A DNA stretch of 8,130 nucleotides from CAYLZN01 sp964387935 (lineage in GTDB: Bacteria; Acidobacteriota; Vicinamibacteria; Vicinamibacterales; JAFNAJ01): assembly GCA_964387935.1 (NCBI GenBank), contig CAYLZN010000269.1:1-8130 (forward strand), read 5' to 3'. The translations under genes were made by a program, and so were the position numbers. The notes under the pieces are model-generated. The model was given only the letters and a program-made list of their open reading frames with translations. It made no database searches and was not told the origin of the DNA. This document shows, one piece after another, positions 7,875-8,130 of the stretch (position 1 is its first letter; every line of letters begins with the position of its first letter).

Positions 7875-8130
7875 ATGAGCCGTCGCTTCACCGTCGTGAC
7901 GGTGGTGCTCACCGCAGTTGTCTCGTTCCTCCTCGGCCTCGTCGTGTCGGGGTCGATCGCACCCGCGTCATTGGTCACCGCCGAACCGCCCCGGTCGGGG
8001 CACGCGACACCGCCGGCCGTTCGCGTCGTCCGGCCGGGATTGCCCGCCGTCGTGGATTTCGCCGACGTGGCGCAACACATCAACCCGGCCGTCGTCAACG
8101 TCGAGGCCGCCTCGAAGCGTCGGCGCGGCC
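7875..8130 (+). CDS. HtrA/Deg-family periplasmic serine protease, N-terminal part (cut by window edge)
   Basis: Only 85 codons are visible before the right edge. Residues 1-4 (MSRR) are basic and are followed by a hydrophobic stretch at about 6-24 (VVTVVLTAVVSFLLGLVV). This fits a signal peptide or signal anchor exporting the protein to the periplasm. A low-complexity Pro/Ala-containing spacer leads to DFADVAQHINPAVVNVEA (61-78). This matches the conserved opening of the HtrA/DegP/DegQ protease domain, whose usual form is F..LA...PAVVNI. The catalytic His-Asp-Ser triad and the PDZ domains would lie beyond the window, so activity and the choice between DegP, DegQ or DegS type cannot be judged. 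HtrA proteins degrade or refold damaged envelope proteins. The gene follows ligA by 60 nt and has a candidate -10 box of its own. Family call is fairly confident, and a catalytically dead homolog is possible. Confidence 0.8.
   Translation, partial: MSRRFTVVTVVLTAVVSFLLGLVVSGSIAPASLVTAEPPRSGHATPPAVRVVRPGLPAVVDFADVAQHINPAVVNVEAASKRRRG

Noticed and set aside
7829..8098. An 89-codon - strand frame opposite the htrA-family start
   Set aside because: Thr/Ala-rich sequence without a recognisable domain, lying opposite a clear signal segment and HtrA N-terminal motif.

Overview
This 8.1 kb window is densely coding. All seven genes lie on the + strand and most of them are housekeeping genes. The base composition is strongly GC-rich, with G/C at nearly all third positions. 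Three of the six genes whose starts are visible begin with GTG (larC, the polyprenyl synthase and ligA). The gene content suggests a high-GC Gram-negative-type bacterium: an IspB-like long-chain polyprenyl synthase, a Thermus-type one-zinc MetRS with a C-terminal tRNA-binding domain, LarC, and a membrane-anchored HtrA protease. My best guess is Acidobacteriota (Vicinamibacteria-like). This is inference from composition and gene order, and Myxococcota or related groups are not excluded.

Layout. (1) 2-4637 is a tight cluster: radC (cut by the left edge), larC, metG, tatD. The gaps are 4 nt and 7 nt, followed by a 4-nt ATGA overlap, so a single transcript is likely. (2) 4638-4720 is an 83-bp non-coding gap holding a perfect 7+7 bp inverted repeat that overlaps a TTGACA box. 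It is the best candidate in the window for a new transcription start. (3) 4721-7814 holds a trans-polyprenyl diphosphate synthase and, 34 nt downstream behind a strong Shine-Dalgarno, the NAD-dependent DNA ligase ligA. (4) 7815-7874 is a short gap with a perfect TATAAT that overlaps the ligA stop codon. (5) From 7875 to the right edge is the beginning of an HtrA/Deg-family serine protease. No stretch longer than 300 bases lacks a gene.

The genes do not form one pathway. They cover translation (metG), DNA maintenance (ligA, possibly tatD and radC), quinone or undecaprenyl-type isoprenoid chains (polyprenyl synthase), nickel-pincer cofactor synthesis (larC) and envelope protein quality control (htrA). 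I found no mobile element, CRISPR array, tRNA, rRNA, phage gene or defence island, and no evidence for a previously undescribed system. The points most worth a second look are the non-canonical active-site signatures of the MetRS, larC sitting in a housekeeping cluster without other lar genes, and the palindrome upstream of the polyprenyl synthase.
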